DNA from: Streptomyces sp. NBC_01142
GTDB taxonomy: Bacteria > Actinomycetota > Actinomycetes > Streptomycetales > Streptomycetaceae
DNA: 64,000 bases
Direction: 5' to 3'
Assembly (NCBI RefSeq): GCF_026341125.1
Contig: NZ_JAPEOR010000001.1
Coordinates: 1,178,001-1,242,000, forward strand
Part shown: positions 22,540 to 31,701 of the stretch, piece after piece
Layout: each line of letters starts with the position of its first letter
Numbering within the stretch: position 1 is the first letter of the stretch
Made by a program: the position numbers and the translations under genes
Notes under the pieces: model-generated
What the model saw: only the letters and a program-made list of their open reading frames with translations
Database searches by the model: none
What the model was told of the DNA's origin: nothing

Positions 22540-24384
22540 CTACCCGAGGCCGCTGTCGATGGCGTTCGCCAGCTCGCCGTTGGTGGTGTCGCCGCTGAAC
22601 TCCCAGAAGAACGCGCCCTTGAGGCCCTGGTTCTTCACGTAGTTCATCTTGCCGCTGATGGTGGCCGGGGTGTCATAGCTCCACCACTGCGTGCCGCAGT
22701 GCGCGTAGGCGGTGCCGGCGACGGTGCCGGTGGCCGGGCACTTGCTCTTGAGTTCCTTGTAGTCGTCGATGCCCTGTTCGTACTTTCCGGGGGCCGGTCC
22801 GGTGGCCGAGCCGCCGGGAGCGGCCTGGGTGACGCCGGTCCAGCCGCGGCCGTAGAAGCCGATGCCGAGATTCAGCTTGCTGCCCGGGATTCCCTTGCCC
22901 TTGAGCTTCTGGATCGCCGCGTCGGAGTTGAAGCCCTGCTGCGGGATGCCGGAGTAGGAGGTGAGCGGGGAGTGCGGCGCGGTCGGGCCCTGCGCGGCCC
23001 AGGCACCGAAGAAGTCGTACGTCATCACGTTGTAGAAGTCGACGTACTGGGCGGCGCCGCCGTAGTCGGCCGCGTCGATCTTGCCGCCGCTGGATGCGTC
23101 GGCGGTGATGGCCGCGGTGACGAGCTTGCTGCCGAACTTGGCGCGCATCGCCTGCATCATGTTCTTGAAGGAGGCGGCGCCGCTGGTGTCGCAGGACAGG
23201 CCGCAGGCGTTCGGGTACTCCCAGTCCAGGTCGATGCCGTCGAAGAGCCCGGCCCAGCGCGGGTCGTTGACGAGGTCGTAGCAGGACTGGGCGAAGGCCG
23301 TCGGGTTCTGTACGGCCTGGCCGAAGCCGCCGGACCAGGTCCAGCCGCCGAACGACCACAGAATCTTGATGTGCGGGTACTTCGCCTTGAGCTTCTTCAG
23401 CTGGTTGAAGTTGCCGCGCAGCGGCTGGTCCCAGGTGTCGGCGACGCCGTCGACGCTCTGGTCGGCCGTGTACGACTTCTCGTACGCCGGGAAGGCCTCG
23501 CCGACCGTGCACCTGCCGCCCTGGACGTTGCCGAAGGCGTAGTTGATGTGCGTGATCTTCGAGGCGGAGCCGCTGGTGACCAGATTCTTGACGTGGTAAT
23601 TGCGGTCATAGACGCCCCACTCGGTGAAGTAGCCGAGTTTGACCTTGCTGCCCGGGTCGGGGTTGCCGCCACCGCCGGTGGTACGGACCGCACGGGCGCC
23701 GCTGACCGGTCCGGTCTGGTCGGCGGTGTCACGCGCCTGGACGGTGAACTCGTAGTCGGTGCCGGCGGTGAGGCCGGTGTTCGTGTACGTCGTGCCGGTC
23801 ACCGTCGCGACCTTGGTGCCGTCGCGCAGTACGTCGTAGTTCTTGACGCCCTTGTCGTCGGTCGCGGCGGTCCAGCCCAGCTTCACCGAGGTGTTGGTGA
23901 CTTCGGACGCGCTCGGGGTGCCGGGGGCGGAGGGCGGGTTGTCGCCGGGGACGCCGCCGCCGTCGCAGGAGGCGCCGTTGAGCTTGCAGCCCGAGGGGGC
24001 GCCGGAGCCGGTGCCGTTGAAACCGAAGGAGACGGAGGCGCCGGGGGCGAGGGTGCCGTTCCAGCTCTTGTTCCTGGCGGTCCAGTGGGTGCCGGAGCCG
24101 GTGACGTCCGCGTCCCAGGCGGAGGTGACGGAGGTTCCCGAGGGGAAGTCCCACTCGACGGTCCAGGAGCCGATCGAGGTGGTGCCGGTGTTCTTCACCG
24201 TCCACTTGCCCTCGAAGCCGGAGCCCCAGTCGGAGGCCTTGGCGTAGGTGGCGGTTGCCGAGGGGGCCGCCTCGGCGGGAGAGGCGAGGCCGACCATGGC
24301 GGCCAGGGGGAGCAGCAGCGCGGTCAGACCCGCGACAGCTCTGGAGCTGATCCTTCTTCGGTGCAGGGGGGTGTGGGTTCTCAA
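22540..24384 (-). CDS. chiC: Secreted chitinase, CBM2-FnIII-GH18 (ChiC type)
   Basis: A 614-residue exochitinase/chitinase secreted to degrade chitin. A Sec signal peptide with RRR and a hydrophobic core ends near AEA at residue 39; a carbohydrate-binding module of family 2 follows (about 40-143), then a fibronectin type III domain (about 152-238) and the GH18 catalytic barrel (about 245-614). The catalytic signature DGIDLDWE has Asp382, Asp385, Asp387 and the acid Glu389. This architecture is that of S. lividans ChiC and S. plicatus chitinase 63. The adjacent kinase/regulator pair and the repeat-containing promoter support control by ChiS/ChiR and by a GlcNAc regulator. Confidence 0.96.
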   Translation of the reverse strand: MRTHTPLHRRRISSRAVAGLTALLLPLAAMVGLASPAEAAPSATATYAKASDWGSGFEGKWTVKNTGTTSIGSWTVEWDFPSGTSVTSAWDADVTGSGTHWTARNKSWNGTLAPGASVSFGFNGTGSGAPSGCKLNGASCDGGGVPGDNPPSAPGTPSASEVTNTSVKLGWTAATDDKGVKNYDVLRDGTKVATVTGTTYTNTGLTAGTDYEFTVQARDTADQTGPVSGARAVRTTGGGGNPDPGSKVKLGYFTEWGVYDRNYHVKNLVTSGSASKITHINYAFGNVQGGRCTVGEAFPAYEKSYTADQSVDGVADTWDQPLRGNFNQLKKLKAKYPHIKILWSFGGWTWSGGFGQAVQNPTAFAQSCYDLVNDPRWAGLFDGIDLDWEYPNACGLSCDTSGAASFKNMMQAMRAKFGSKLVTAAITADASSGGKIDAADYGGAAQYVDFYNVMTYDFFGAWAAQGPTAPHSPLTSYSGIPQQGFNSDAAIQKLKGKGIPGSKLNLGIGFYGRGWTGVTQAAPGGSATGPAPGKYEQGIDDYKELKSKCPATGTVAGTAYAHCGTQWWSYDTPATISGKMNYVKNQGLKGAFFWEFSGDTTNGELANAIDSGLG

Positions 24385-24468
24385 GGGTGCTCCTCGAGTT
24401 GCGGACGGACAATCGGGGTGGTCCGTGCAGTGCGCACCCTGCGACAGCTCACCGCAGCGTGTCCGGTG

Positions 24469-24511
24469 AGCGTAGGAAGGTCTGGACCAATCGTCAATAG
24501 GTCCAGACCAA
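24469..24511 (-). promoter_or_regulatory. chiC promoter with paired 13-base repeats
   Basis: On the minus strand TTGACG (24492-24497), 17 bases, TACGCT (24469-24474) is a near-consensus promoter. Two direct copies of a partly palindromic box, AGGTCTGGACCAA (24478-24490) and AGGTCCAGACCAA (24499-24511), 21 bases apart, lie in the spacer and just before the -35. This is the known chi63 promoter layout. The boxes also resemble DasR sites (TGGTCTAGACCA). Confidence 0.85.
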
Positions 24512-24528
24512 AGTCGCCCGACTCTCTC

Positions 24529-25179
24529 TCAGATCCCCAACTCCTGTGCCAGGACAGCCGCTTGGACTCTGCTGCGCAGCTCCAGCTTTCCCAGCAGACG
24601 GCTCACATGGGTCTTCACCGTTGCCTCCGCCATGGCGAGTCTGGTCGCGATCTCGGCGTTCGACATCCCTTCCCCCAGACACGACAGCACCTCGCGCTCG
24701 CGACGGGTGAGCACATCGAGGACCGCGGGGTCCGGCGCGTTCGCGGCACGTACCGGCTTCGGCGTCGCGAACTCGGCGATCAGCCGGCGGGTCACGGCCG
24801 GCGCGATGAGTCCCTCACCACGCGCCACCGTACGCACCGCCTCGATCAGATCCCCCGCCTCGGTGTTCTTCAGCAGGAAGCCGACGGCCCCCGCCCGCAG
24901 CGCCCCGAAGACGTACTCGTCCAGATCGAACGTGGTCAGCACCAGGACGTCGGCAAGCTGCTCGGCGACGACCTGCCGGGTCGCCGACACGCCGTCAAGA
25001 CGCGGCATCTGGATGTCCATCAGCACCAGATCCGGGCGCAGTTCGCGGGCCAGGCGGACCGCTTCCTCGCCGTCCGCCGCCTCGCCGACGACCTCGATGT
25101 CCGGCGCGCTGCGCAGGATCAGGACCAGACCGGCGCGTACGGCGCTCTGGTCCTCCGCGACCAGTATCCGGATCGTCAT
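24529..25179 (-). CDS. chiR: NarL/FixJ-type response regulator of chitinase (ChiR-like)
   Basis: A 216-residue regulator: receiver domain with the phospho-acceptor Asp in LVLMDIQMP (about residue 54), and a C-terminal LuxR-type helix-turn-helix with LTRREREVLSCLGEG and MAEATVKTHVSRLLGKL. The start ATG overlaps the stop of the kinase gene by 4 bases. It reads toward chiC in the same orientation, and the S. coelicolor chiS-chiR-chiC order matches, so activation of chiC is the expected role. Only about 18 bases separate its stop from the chiC repeat boxes, so the chiC promoter sits directly after this gene. Confidence 0.9.
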   Translation of the reverse strand: MTIRILVAEDQSAVRAGLVLILRSAPDIEVVGEAADGEEAVRLARELRPDLVLMDIQMPRLDGVSATRQVVAEQLADVLVLTTFDLDEYVFGALRAGAVGFLLKNTEAGDLIEAVRTVARGEGLIAPAVTRRLIAEFATPKPVRAANAPDPAVLDVLTRREREVLSCLGEGMSNAEIATRLAMAEATVKTHVSRLLGKLELRSRVQAAVLAQELGI

Positions 25180-26411
25180 ACCTTGCCGTTCCCTTCCTCG
25201 ACGGGCAGTTCTGCCCGTACCTGCCAGATCTTCGTGCCGTCGCCTGCGGTGACCGGTCCGGCCTCGAACGTCCCGTCCAGCAGCGCCACCCGCTCGCGCA
25301 TACCGACCAGACCGGCCCCGGAGCCGGGGGCGCGCGGTCCCGGCCGGTCGCCGTACGGGCTGGTGATCCCGACGATCAGCACCTGCCCGTCCTGGCCCAG
25401 AGTGACGGAGACCGTGCCGGGAGAGGCGTGCTTGAGGGCATTGGTCAGTGACTCCTGGACGATGCGGTACGCCGAGAGCTCGACCGGCGCGGGCAGCGGC
25501 AGACTCTCCCCGCGCGCGTCGGCCAGCGTGAACTCCAGGCCGCTGGAGGCGCCGTTGGTCCGCGTCTGCTCCAGCAGCGCGTCGATACCGTCGAGGGTCG
25601 GTGCGGCCGCGGGCCCCCCGTCGTCGCCGCTGTCCCGCAGCAGCCCGATCAGCCGGCGCATTTCGGCCAGGCCGTCCACGCTGTTCTCGCGGATGACCCC
25701 GAGCGCCTCGCGCGAGGTCTTCTGATCGTCGAGCGAGAGCGCGGCGGTGGAGTGGATCGCGATCGCCGAGAGATGGTTGGCGACCATGTCGTGCAGCTCG
25801 CGGGCCATCCGGGCACGCTCGGCGGTCACCGCCTGGGTGCGGTCCATCTCCGCGAGAAGCCGGGTCTGCTCGGCGCGCAACCTGGCCGCCTCGGCCGCGT
25901 CGCGATGGGTGCGCACACTGAAGCCGGTCGCGGCGGGGGCCACCGTGACCAGTGCCACCACCAGGCCGAGCAGCACGGCCTCCGCCCCGTCGAAGAGCAC
26001 CAGGCCGGTGAGTGTGGTGGCCACCGCGATCATCACGCTCACGTCCGGAATGCGCCGGGCCGCTGCCGGGCTGCCGTACAGGACCGCCGCGTAGACCAGA
26101 TCGGTGAAGAGCACGGCGGTGGCGATGTTGCCGTTCACGAACTGGTCGGCGGCCATCATCAGGGTGCCGATGCCCAGCGCCGTAAGAGGCATGGTCCGGC
26201 GCAGCAGCGCCGCCGCGCTGATCACGGCCAGCGGCAGCAGAGCGAGCCAGCGGGGACCGAGGCCCTGCTTGGGGTGATTGTCCAGGCCCAGCTGCCACAG
26301 CAGCAGGCCGCCGAGGAATCCGGCCACGGCGATGAGCACATCGTCGCGGTGCGGGCGGGGGAGAGCGGTCACGGAGCCATCAAACACGGCGGGCGGAGCG
26401 GGGACGTCCAC
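25176..26411 (-). CDS. chiS: Sensor histidine kinase of chitinase regulation (ChiS-like)
   Basis: A 411-residue kinase with about five or six predicted membrane helices in the first 170 residues and almost no extracytoplasmic domain, then a HisKA_3 dimerisation domain with the phospho-His in RMARELHDMVANHL and a C-terminal HATPase domain (GLVGMRERVALL). This is the NarX/DesK-type arrangement paired with NarL-type regulators. The GTG at 26411 has a poor ribosome-binding site; GTG at 26389 is an alternative. The stop overlaps chiR. The signal is presumably linked to chitin degradation, by position. Confidence 0.88.
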   Translation of the reverse strand: MDVPAPPAVFDGSVTALPRPHRDDVLIAVAGFLGGLLLWQLGLDNHPKQGLGPRWLALLPLAVISAAALLRRTMPLTALGIGTLMMAADQFVNGNIATAVLFTDLVYAAVLYGSPAAARRIPDVSVMIAVATTLTGLVLFDGAEAVLLGLVVALVTVAPAATGFSVRTHRDAAEAARLRAEQTRLLAEMDRTQAVTAERARMARELHDMVANHLSAIAIHSTAALSLDDQKTSREALGVIRENSVDGLAEMRRLIGLLRDSGDDGGPAAAPTLDGIDALLEQTRTNGASSGLEFTLADARGESLPLPAPVELSAYRIVQESLTNALKHASPGTVSVTLGQDGQVLIVGITSPYGDRPGPRAPGSGAGLVGMRERVALLDGTFEAGPVTAGDGTKIWQVRAELPVEEGNGKV

Positions 26412-26523
26412 GTGTCGGGTGAGGGCCGGCTACATCGAAGGATGCAGTGCCGTTTCGTCACTGGCGACGACGAAGCGGGGCGGTGGCGACGGGAGCCTGG
26501 AGGAGGACCGAAGGGAGAGTGCT

Positions 26524-27114
26524 GTGATCGTCATGCTGATCGTGATCTGCGAGGTCGGCTTCTGGGTGCTGCTGGCCGGGGGACTGGCGCTGCGCTATCT
26601 GGCGAAGATGCCCCGTCTCGGGGCGGCCGTGCTGCTCTGTGAGCCGCTGCTGGAGGTCGTCATGCTCGTCGTGACGGCGATCGACCTCAAGAACGGCGCG
26701 GAGCCGGACTGGAAACACGGACTCGCCGCCGTCTACATCGGCTTCACGGTGGGACTGGGCCACCACACGATCAAGCAGGTCGACGCGTGGGTCGCACACC
26801 GGTTCGCAGGTGGCCCGGCGCCCGTCAAACCGCCGAAGTACGGCACCGGCCGCATGATCCACGAGTGGCGGACGGCCGCGCGCTGGATCGTCGCGGCGGT
26901 GGTCGCGATGGGTCTGCTGCAGGCCGCGATCTGGTACGTCGGAGGCGACGGCGACATCGGTTCGCTGCGCATGTGGCAGCGGAAGATGCCCTACGTCATC
27001 GGTATCAACGTGATCATCGCCGGGTGCTACACACTCTTCCCGAAGAAGGCCCCGCAACCGGCGGAGACCGAGCCCGTCCGAGTGGAGCGGCCCCGGTCCC
27101 TCACCGAGCGCTGA
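26524..27114 (+). CDS. Polytopic membrane protein of unknown function
   Basis: A 196-residue protein with about five hydrophobic helices (roughly 2-22, 30-52, 62-82, 115-137, 152-172) and a short charged tail. The motif YIGFTVGLGHHTIKQ and a cytoplasmic MIHEWRTAAR stretch are the most distinctive. I recognise only that similar proteins sit next to chiS in Streptomyces; no function is known to me. GTG at 26524, preceded by GGGAG, is the start; it is divergent from chiS. It could be an ATG start at 26533. Confidence 0.8.
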   Translation: MIVMLIVICEVGFWVLLAGGLALRYLAKMPRLGAAVLLCEPLLEVVMLVVTAIDLKNGAEPDWKHGLAAVYIGFTVGLGHHTIKQVDAWVAHRFAGGPAPVKPPKYGTGRMIHEWRTAARWIVAAVVAMGLLQAAIWYVGGDGDIGSLRMWQRKMPYVIGINVIIAGCYTLFPKKAPQPAETEPVRVERPRSLTER

Positions 27115-27129
27115 CGCCGCGGGGCGTGA

Positions 27130-27702
27130 CTACCGCTCGCCGCCCGGGACCCAGAGCACGTCACCGGCCTCCTTGTTCGCCGTACGGGCCAGGATGAACA
27201 GGAGGTCGGACAGGCGGTTGAGATACGTCGCCGTCAGGCTGTTCATGCTCCCGCCGTGCACCTCCAGCGCCGCCCACGTCGAGCGCTCCGCGCGCCGGAC
27301 GACCGTGCAGGCCTGGTGCAGCAGCGCCGCCCCCGGCGTACCGCCCGGCAGGATGAAGCTGCGGAGCTTCTCCAGCTCCTCCAGGAAGCGGTCGCAGTCC
27401 GCCTCCAGCTTGTCGATGTAGAACTGCTCGACCCGCAGCGGCGGGTACTCCGGCGCCTCGACCACGGGGGTGCACAGGTCCGCGCCCACGTCGAAGAGGT
27501 CGTTCTGGACGCGGACGAGGACCTTGACGACCTCCTCCGGCAGCTGCCCGAGCGCGATCGCCGTGCCGAGCGCGGCGTTGGCCTCGTTGGCGTCGGCGTA
27601 GGCCGCGATCCGCGGATCGGTCTTGGCGGTCCGGCTCATGTCGCCCAGCGCCGTGGTGCCCTGGTCGCCGGTACGGGTGTAGATGCGCGTCAGATTGACC
27701 AT
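27130..27702 (-). CDS. Cob(I)yrinic acid a,c-diamide adenosyltransferase, PduO type
   Basis: A 190-residue ATP:co(I)rrinoid adenosyltransferase that makes adenosylcobalamin. The N-terminal ATP loop TRTGDQGTTALGD (about residues 9-21) and the later RRAERS helix are family hallmarks. It lies 13 bases after the ABC permease gene on the same strand, so it probably shares that transcript. Its product is the cofactor needed by the mutases served by mce, meaB and icmA elsewhere in the window. No cobalamin riboswitch is visible upstream. Confidence 0.93.
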   Translation of the reverse strand: MVNLTRIYTRTGDQGTTALGDMSRTAKTDPRIAAYADANEANAALGTAIALGQLPEEVVKVLVRVQNDLFDVGADLCTPVVEAPEYPPLRVEQFYIDKLEADCDRFLEELEKLRSFILPGGTPGAALLHQACTVVRRAERSTWAALEVHGGSMNSLTATYLNRLSDLLFILARTANKEAGDVLWVPGGER

Positions 27703-27715
27703 GCGACCAGCCTAG

Positions 27716-28471
27716 TTACGCACCGGCCCGGCGGAAGACACGTGTGCCGACCGTCACGGAGCCGAGAACGAGGGCGAGCGCCATGAGTCCGCCGTACAGC
27801 ATGGCCGTCCCCGTGTAGTCGCCGACATAGGCGGCCCGCATCGCGTCCACCAGATAGCGGAACGGCATGAAGTGCGACAGCACGTCCAGCCAGCCCGGGG
27901 CGAGCGTCATCGGCAGCATCAGCCCGGAGAGCAGCATCGACGGCATGCTGACGGCGTTGATGACCGGACCGAACTCGTACGGCTCGGAGACCTTGAGCGC
28001 CAGCGCGTACGAGAGCGCCGCGAGCGAGAGTGTCACCGCGAAGACGAACACGAAGCCGATGAGGATGCCGCCCAGCGGCGCACGCAGCCCCATGACCTCC
28101 GCGGCCAGCACCAGCAGCACCGCCTGGAACACGAAGAGCACGGCGTCGCGCAGCACCCGTCCGAGGAGCAGGGCCAGCCGGCTGACCGGCGTCACCCGCA
28201 TCCGCTCCACGACGCCGAACTGCTTCTCGATGATGATCGCGAATCCGGAGAACAGTGCGCCGAACAAGCCGAGTTGGAGAAGCAGGCCGGGCACCAGGAC
28301 CTGCCAGGAGTCACCCTGGGAGGCGAGCGGCAGATCGGACAGCAGCGGCCCGAAGAAGAGGAGATACAGCAGCGGCATCAGTACGCCGAAGAGGATCTGG
28401 AACCTGGAGTGCAGGGTCTGCCGGGCGTACCGCGAAAAGATCAGCGCGGTGTCGGAGAGAACTGAAGGCAT
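27716..28471 (-). CDS. ABC-2 type exporter permease (DrrB-like)
   Basis: A 251-residue membrane protein with six hydrophobic helices and the ABC-2 permease signature around GFAIIIEKQFGVVERMRVTPVSR. It pairs with the ATPase encoded 8 bases upstream. The set resembles daunorubicin-resistance exporters DrrA/DrrB; the substrate is unknown. The ATG at 28471 follows GGACTCCCC-type sequence with weak Shine-Dalgarno. Confidence 0.9.
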   Translation of the reverse strand: MPSVLSDTALIFSRYARQTLHSRFQILFGVLMPLLYLLFFGPLLSDLPLASQGDSWQVLVPGLLLQLGLFGALFSGFAIIIEKQFGVVERMRVTPVSRLALLLGRVLRDAVLFVFQAVLLVLAAEVMGLRAPLGGILIGFVFVFAVTLSLAALSYALALKVSEPYEFGPVINAVSMPSMLLSGLMLPMTLAPGWLDVLSHFMPFRYLVDAMRAAYVGDYTGTAMLYGGLMALALVLGSVTVGTRVFRRAGA

Positions 28472-28479
28472 GGGGAGTC

Positions 28480-29262
<783 letters not shown>

Positions 29263-29305
29263 GGCCCCAGAAAAACAGAGTCACTTAAATTTTGCAACGC
29301 CTCCA

Positions 29306-29335
29306 AGTTTTCAGGGAACCCATGAAAGCTAGGAT
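29306..29335. promoter_or_regulatory. TetR-type operator and leaderless promoter between exporter and regulator
   Basis: An imperfect dyad AGTTTTCA (29306-29313) and TGAAAGCT (29323-29330) with a 9-base centre GGGAACCCA overlaps a -10 hexamer TAGGAT (29330-29335). The hexamer ends 6 bases before the ATG of the tetR gene, predicting a leaderless mRNA. The dyad is a likely autorepressor and exporter operator. Confidence 0.5.
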
Positions 29336-29341
29336 GAGGGC

Positions 29342-29980
29342 ATGGCCGAGGGACTCAGAGAGCGGAAGAAGCGCCGGACCAGGCAGCACATCTCGGATGT
29401 CGCCACCGGTCTGTTCGTGGAGCGCGGCTTCGACGTGGTGACGATCGCCGAGATCGCCGAGGCGGCGGACGTCTCCGTCAACACCGTCTACAACTACTTT
29501 CCGGCCAAGGAGGACCTCTTCCTGGACCGGAGCGCGGGCATCGTCGACCGGCTCTCCCGCTATGTGCGCGGCCGCGGGGCGGGGGAGTCGGCTGCCGACG
29601 CAGTCCTGCGTGAACTGCGCGAACAGGTCGAGGCCGTCTCACCCACCGTCGGACTGCACGCGGGCTACGACAGCTTCCTGAAGGTCATCCACGGCGCGCA
29701 CACCCTCCGCTCCCGCCTCTGGCACATCCAGCACGAGGCCCGGGAGAACATCGAGGAGACGCTCCGGGAGGAGACCGGCGCCGCACCCGGCGACACCCTC
29801 CCGACCCTCGTGGCCGGCCAGCTCTCCTGGGTGCAGGACACGCTCATGGCCTGCATCGGCCGCGCGATGGTGGTCGGCCGCTCGCCGGAAGAGGTCTCCC
29901 GCGAGGCACTCGTCCTTCTGGACGACATGGAGGAACTGCTGGGCGAGAGGGTGCTCAAGTACGCGGTGCGCGAAGCCTGA
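29342..29980 (+). CDS. TetR-family transcriptional regulator
   Basis: A 212-residue repressor with an N-terminal helix-turn-helix (about residues 12-58; motif IAEAADVSVNTVYNYFPAKED) and a divergent C-terminal ligand domain. It is transcribed away from the DrrAB-like exporter, the usual arrangement for a substrate-responsive repressor of the pump. The TAGGAT box 6 bases before the ATG, with no properly spaced ribosome-binding site, suggests leaderless translation. Confidence 0.92.
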   Translation: MAEGLRERKKRRTRQHISDVATGLFVERGFDVVTIAEIAEAADVSVNTVYNYFPAKEDLFLDRSAGIVDRLSRYVRGRGAGESAADAVLRELREQVEAVSPTVGLHAGYDSFLKVIHGAHTLRSRLWHIQHEARENIEETLREETGAAPGDTLPTLVAGQLSWVQDTLMACIGRAMVVGRSPEEVSREALVLLDDMEELLGERVLKYAVREA

Positions 29981-30108
29981 TGGGCCGTACCAGTGTGATG
30001 TCCGTCATCTGAGACGTGACGCGCATCTCTTCACCGCCCCACGGCACCTCACGGACGCTAACCTCCCGCAGAGAGCGAAGATGTAAACAGTTGTTAAGGG
30101 GTGCCGCA

Positions 30109-30957
30109 GTGGCCAGGAAGCTCGCCGTCATCGGCGCCGGACTCATGGGGTCCGGTATCGCGCAGGTCTCGGCCCAGGCGGGCTGGGAGGTCGTGCTGCG
30201 TGATGTCACCGACGCGGCTCTGACCCGCGGCAGGGACGGCATCAAGGCCTCGTACGACAAGTTCGTCTCCAAGGGCAAGCTCGAAGCGGCCGACGCCGAC
30301 GCGGCGTTGGCGCGCATCACCACCACCACCGACCTGGACGCCGTCGCCGATGCGGACATCGTCGTCGAAGCCGTCTTCGAGAAGCTCGAGGTCAAGCACG
30401 AGATCTTCCGTGCGCTCGACAAGCTCGTACGGGACGATGCGGTGCTCGCCTCCAACACCTCCGCCATCCCGATCACCAAGATCGCGGCCGTGACGGAGCG
30501 TCCGGAGCGCGTCGTCGGTGCGCACTTCTTCTCGCCCGTCCCGATGATGCAGCTGTGCGAGCTGGTGCGCGGCTACAAGACCAGTGACGAAACCCTCGCC
30601 ATCACGCGGGAGTTCGCCGAGTCCGTCGGCAAGACCTGCATCGTCGTCAACCGCGACGTTGCCGGCTTTGTCACCACCCGTCTCATTTCGGCGCTGATCG
30701 TCGAGGCCGCCAAGCTGTACGAATCGGGCGTGGCGTCCGCCGAGGACATCGACATCGCCTGCAAGCTGGGCTTCGGCCACGCCATGGGGCCGCTCGCCAC
30801 CGCCGACCTCACGGGCGTGGACATCCTGCTCCACGCCACCGGCAACATCTACACCGAGTCCCAGGACGAGAAGTTCGCGCCGCCGGAGCTGATGCGCCGG
30901 ATGGTTGACGCGGGTGACATCGGACGCAAGAGCGGGCAGGGCTTCTACAAGCACTGA
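30109..30957 (+). CDS. 3-hydroxybutyryl-CoA dehydrogenase
   Basis: A 282-residue NAD(P)-dependent enzyme reducing acetoacetyl-CoA to 3-hydroxybutyryl-CoA or the reverse. The Rossmann motif VIGAGLMGSGIAQ (about residues 6-18), the catalytic-region motif HFFSPVPMMQLCELV and the C-terminal dimerisation domain (GPLATADLTGVD) are all visible. GTG at 30109 follows AAGGGG. In streptomycetes this enzyme supports the ethylmalonyl-CoA route and butyryl-CoA supply, consistent with icmA, thiolase and mce in this window. Confidence 0.93.
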   Translation: MARKLAVIGAGLMGSGIAQVSAQAGWEVVLRDVTDAALTRGRDGIKASYDKFVSKGKLEAADADAALARITTTTDLDAVADADIVVEAVFEKLEVKHEIFRALDKLVRDDAVLASNTSAIPITKIAAVTERPERVVGAHFFSPVPMMQLCELVRGYKTSDETLAITREFAESVGKTCIVVNRDVAGFVTTRLISALIVEAAKLYESGVASAEDIDIACKLGFGHAMGPLATADLTGVDILLHATGNIYTESQDEKFAPPELMRRMVDAGDIGRKSGQGFYKH

Positions 30958-31121
30958 CCCGCATCGACCGGTTTGGTGTCACCCTCCGGGGTGAATTCGG
31001 TATCGGTTCGCTCACAAGCAGCAACCGTCCTGCCCATGGGGCAGTCAGTTGTTGCAAGACAGAGAAGTCGGACAGACAGACACAGGCACACACCGCATCG
31101 AAGCACTCCCGGGGAGCGTAT

Positions 31122-31445
31122 ATGCACATCAGGGGCGACCACGCCGAGCTGGTCGTCGGGGGCCGCCTCGACGTCCGCAGCGCGGCGGACGCCCGTACGG
31201 TCCTGCACGCGGCCGTCGACGACGGAGTCGGCGACCTGGTGCTCGACCTGACTCATCTCGACTCCTGGGACGCCACCGGGCTCGGGGTCATCATGGGCGC
31301 CCACCGCAGGGCCGGCCGCTGCGGCCGGCGGCTGGTGCTGCGCGGCGTCCCGCCGCAGATGCAGAGACTGCTGGTCGCGACCCGGCTGCATCGCATTCTT
31401 GCGATCGAAGGCGGCATCGCGGCCGAATCGCTCCCCCGGGTGTGA
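31122..31445 (+). CDS. STAS-domain protein (anti-anti-sigma-like) without the usual phospho-Ser
   Basis: A 107-residue single STAS domain similar to anti-sigma factor antagonists such as SpoIIAA and BldG. In SpoIIAA the regulatory phosphorylation site is the Ser after Asp in DSSGLG; here the sequence is DATGLG, with Ala51 and Thr52, so the canonical site is missing and only a neighbouring Thr remains. It may be permanently active, use Thr52, or signal otherwise. GGGGAG precedes the ATG at 31122. A hairpin follows the gene, making it monocistronic. Confidence 0.88.
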   Translation: MHIRGDHAELVVGGRLDVRSAADARTVLHAAVDDGVGDLVLDLTHLDSWDATGLGVIMGAHRRAGRCGRRLVLRGVPPQMQRLLVATRLHRILAIEGGIAAESLPRV

Positions 31446-31487
31446 ACCGTACGACGCTCACAATCCTCACGAGACTGTGACGTCTTG

Positions 31488-31506
31488 GGCGGGGTGGCAC
31501 CCCGCC
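31488..31506 (+). terminator. Hairpin after the STAS gene
   Basis: An 8-bp stem GGCGGGGT/ACCCCGCC with a 3-base loop, 43 bases after the STAS stop. Confidence 0.65.
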
Positions 31507-31508
31507 GG

Positions 31509-31537
31509 TTCCGCGATACTGAGCGAAGGTCTAGGGT
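31509..31537 (+). promoter_or_regulatory. Possible promoter of the P-loop membrane protein
   Basis: TTCCGC (31509-31514), 17 bases, TAGGGT (31532-31537). The -10 is good, the -35 weak. It lies directly after the STAS terminator and gives a leader of about 160 bases. Confidence 0.35.
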
Positions 31538-31701
31538 TCGGTCGCCTGCCGAATCGACAATCCCACACGGCGGGCACCGGACCGAAGCGACAGCTGGGCG
31601 TGCAGAAAGCCGGGAGGGGCATCCGCACGTGGCTCCGCCACCAGGAATAGAGATCTTGGCGGGGACGAAGCCAAGCGAAGCGCATCTGGGGGGCTTTGAC
31701 C

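Noticed and set aside
22483..25725. Plus-strand frame of 1080 codons opposite chiC and chiR
   Set aside because: The minus strand holds clear GH18, CBM2 and regulator domains; the plus-strand product is compositionally biased and unrecognisable.
27703..27715. Cobalamin riboswitch before the adenosyltransferase gene
   Set aside because: Only 13 bases separate it from the upstream permease gene, so there is no room, and no B12-box sequence was seen.
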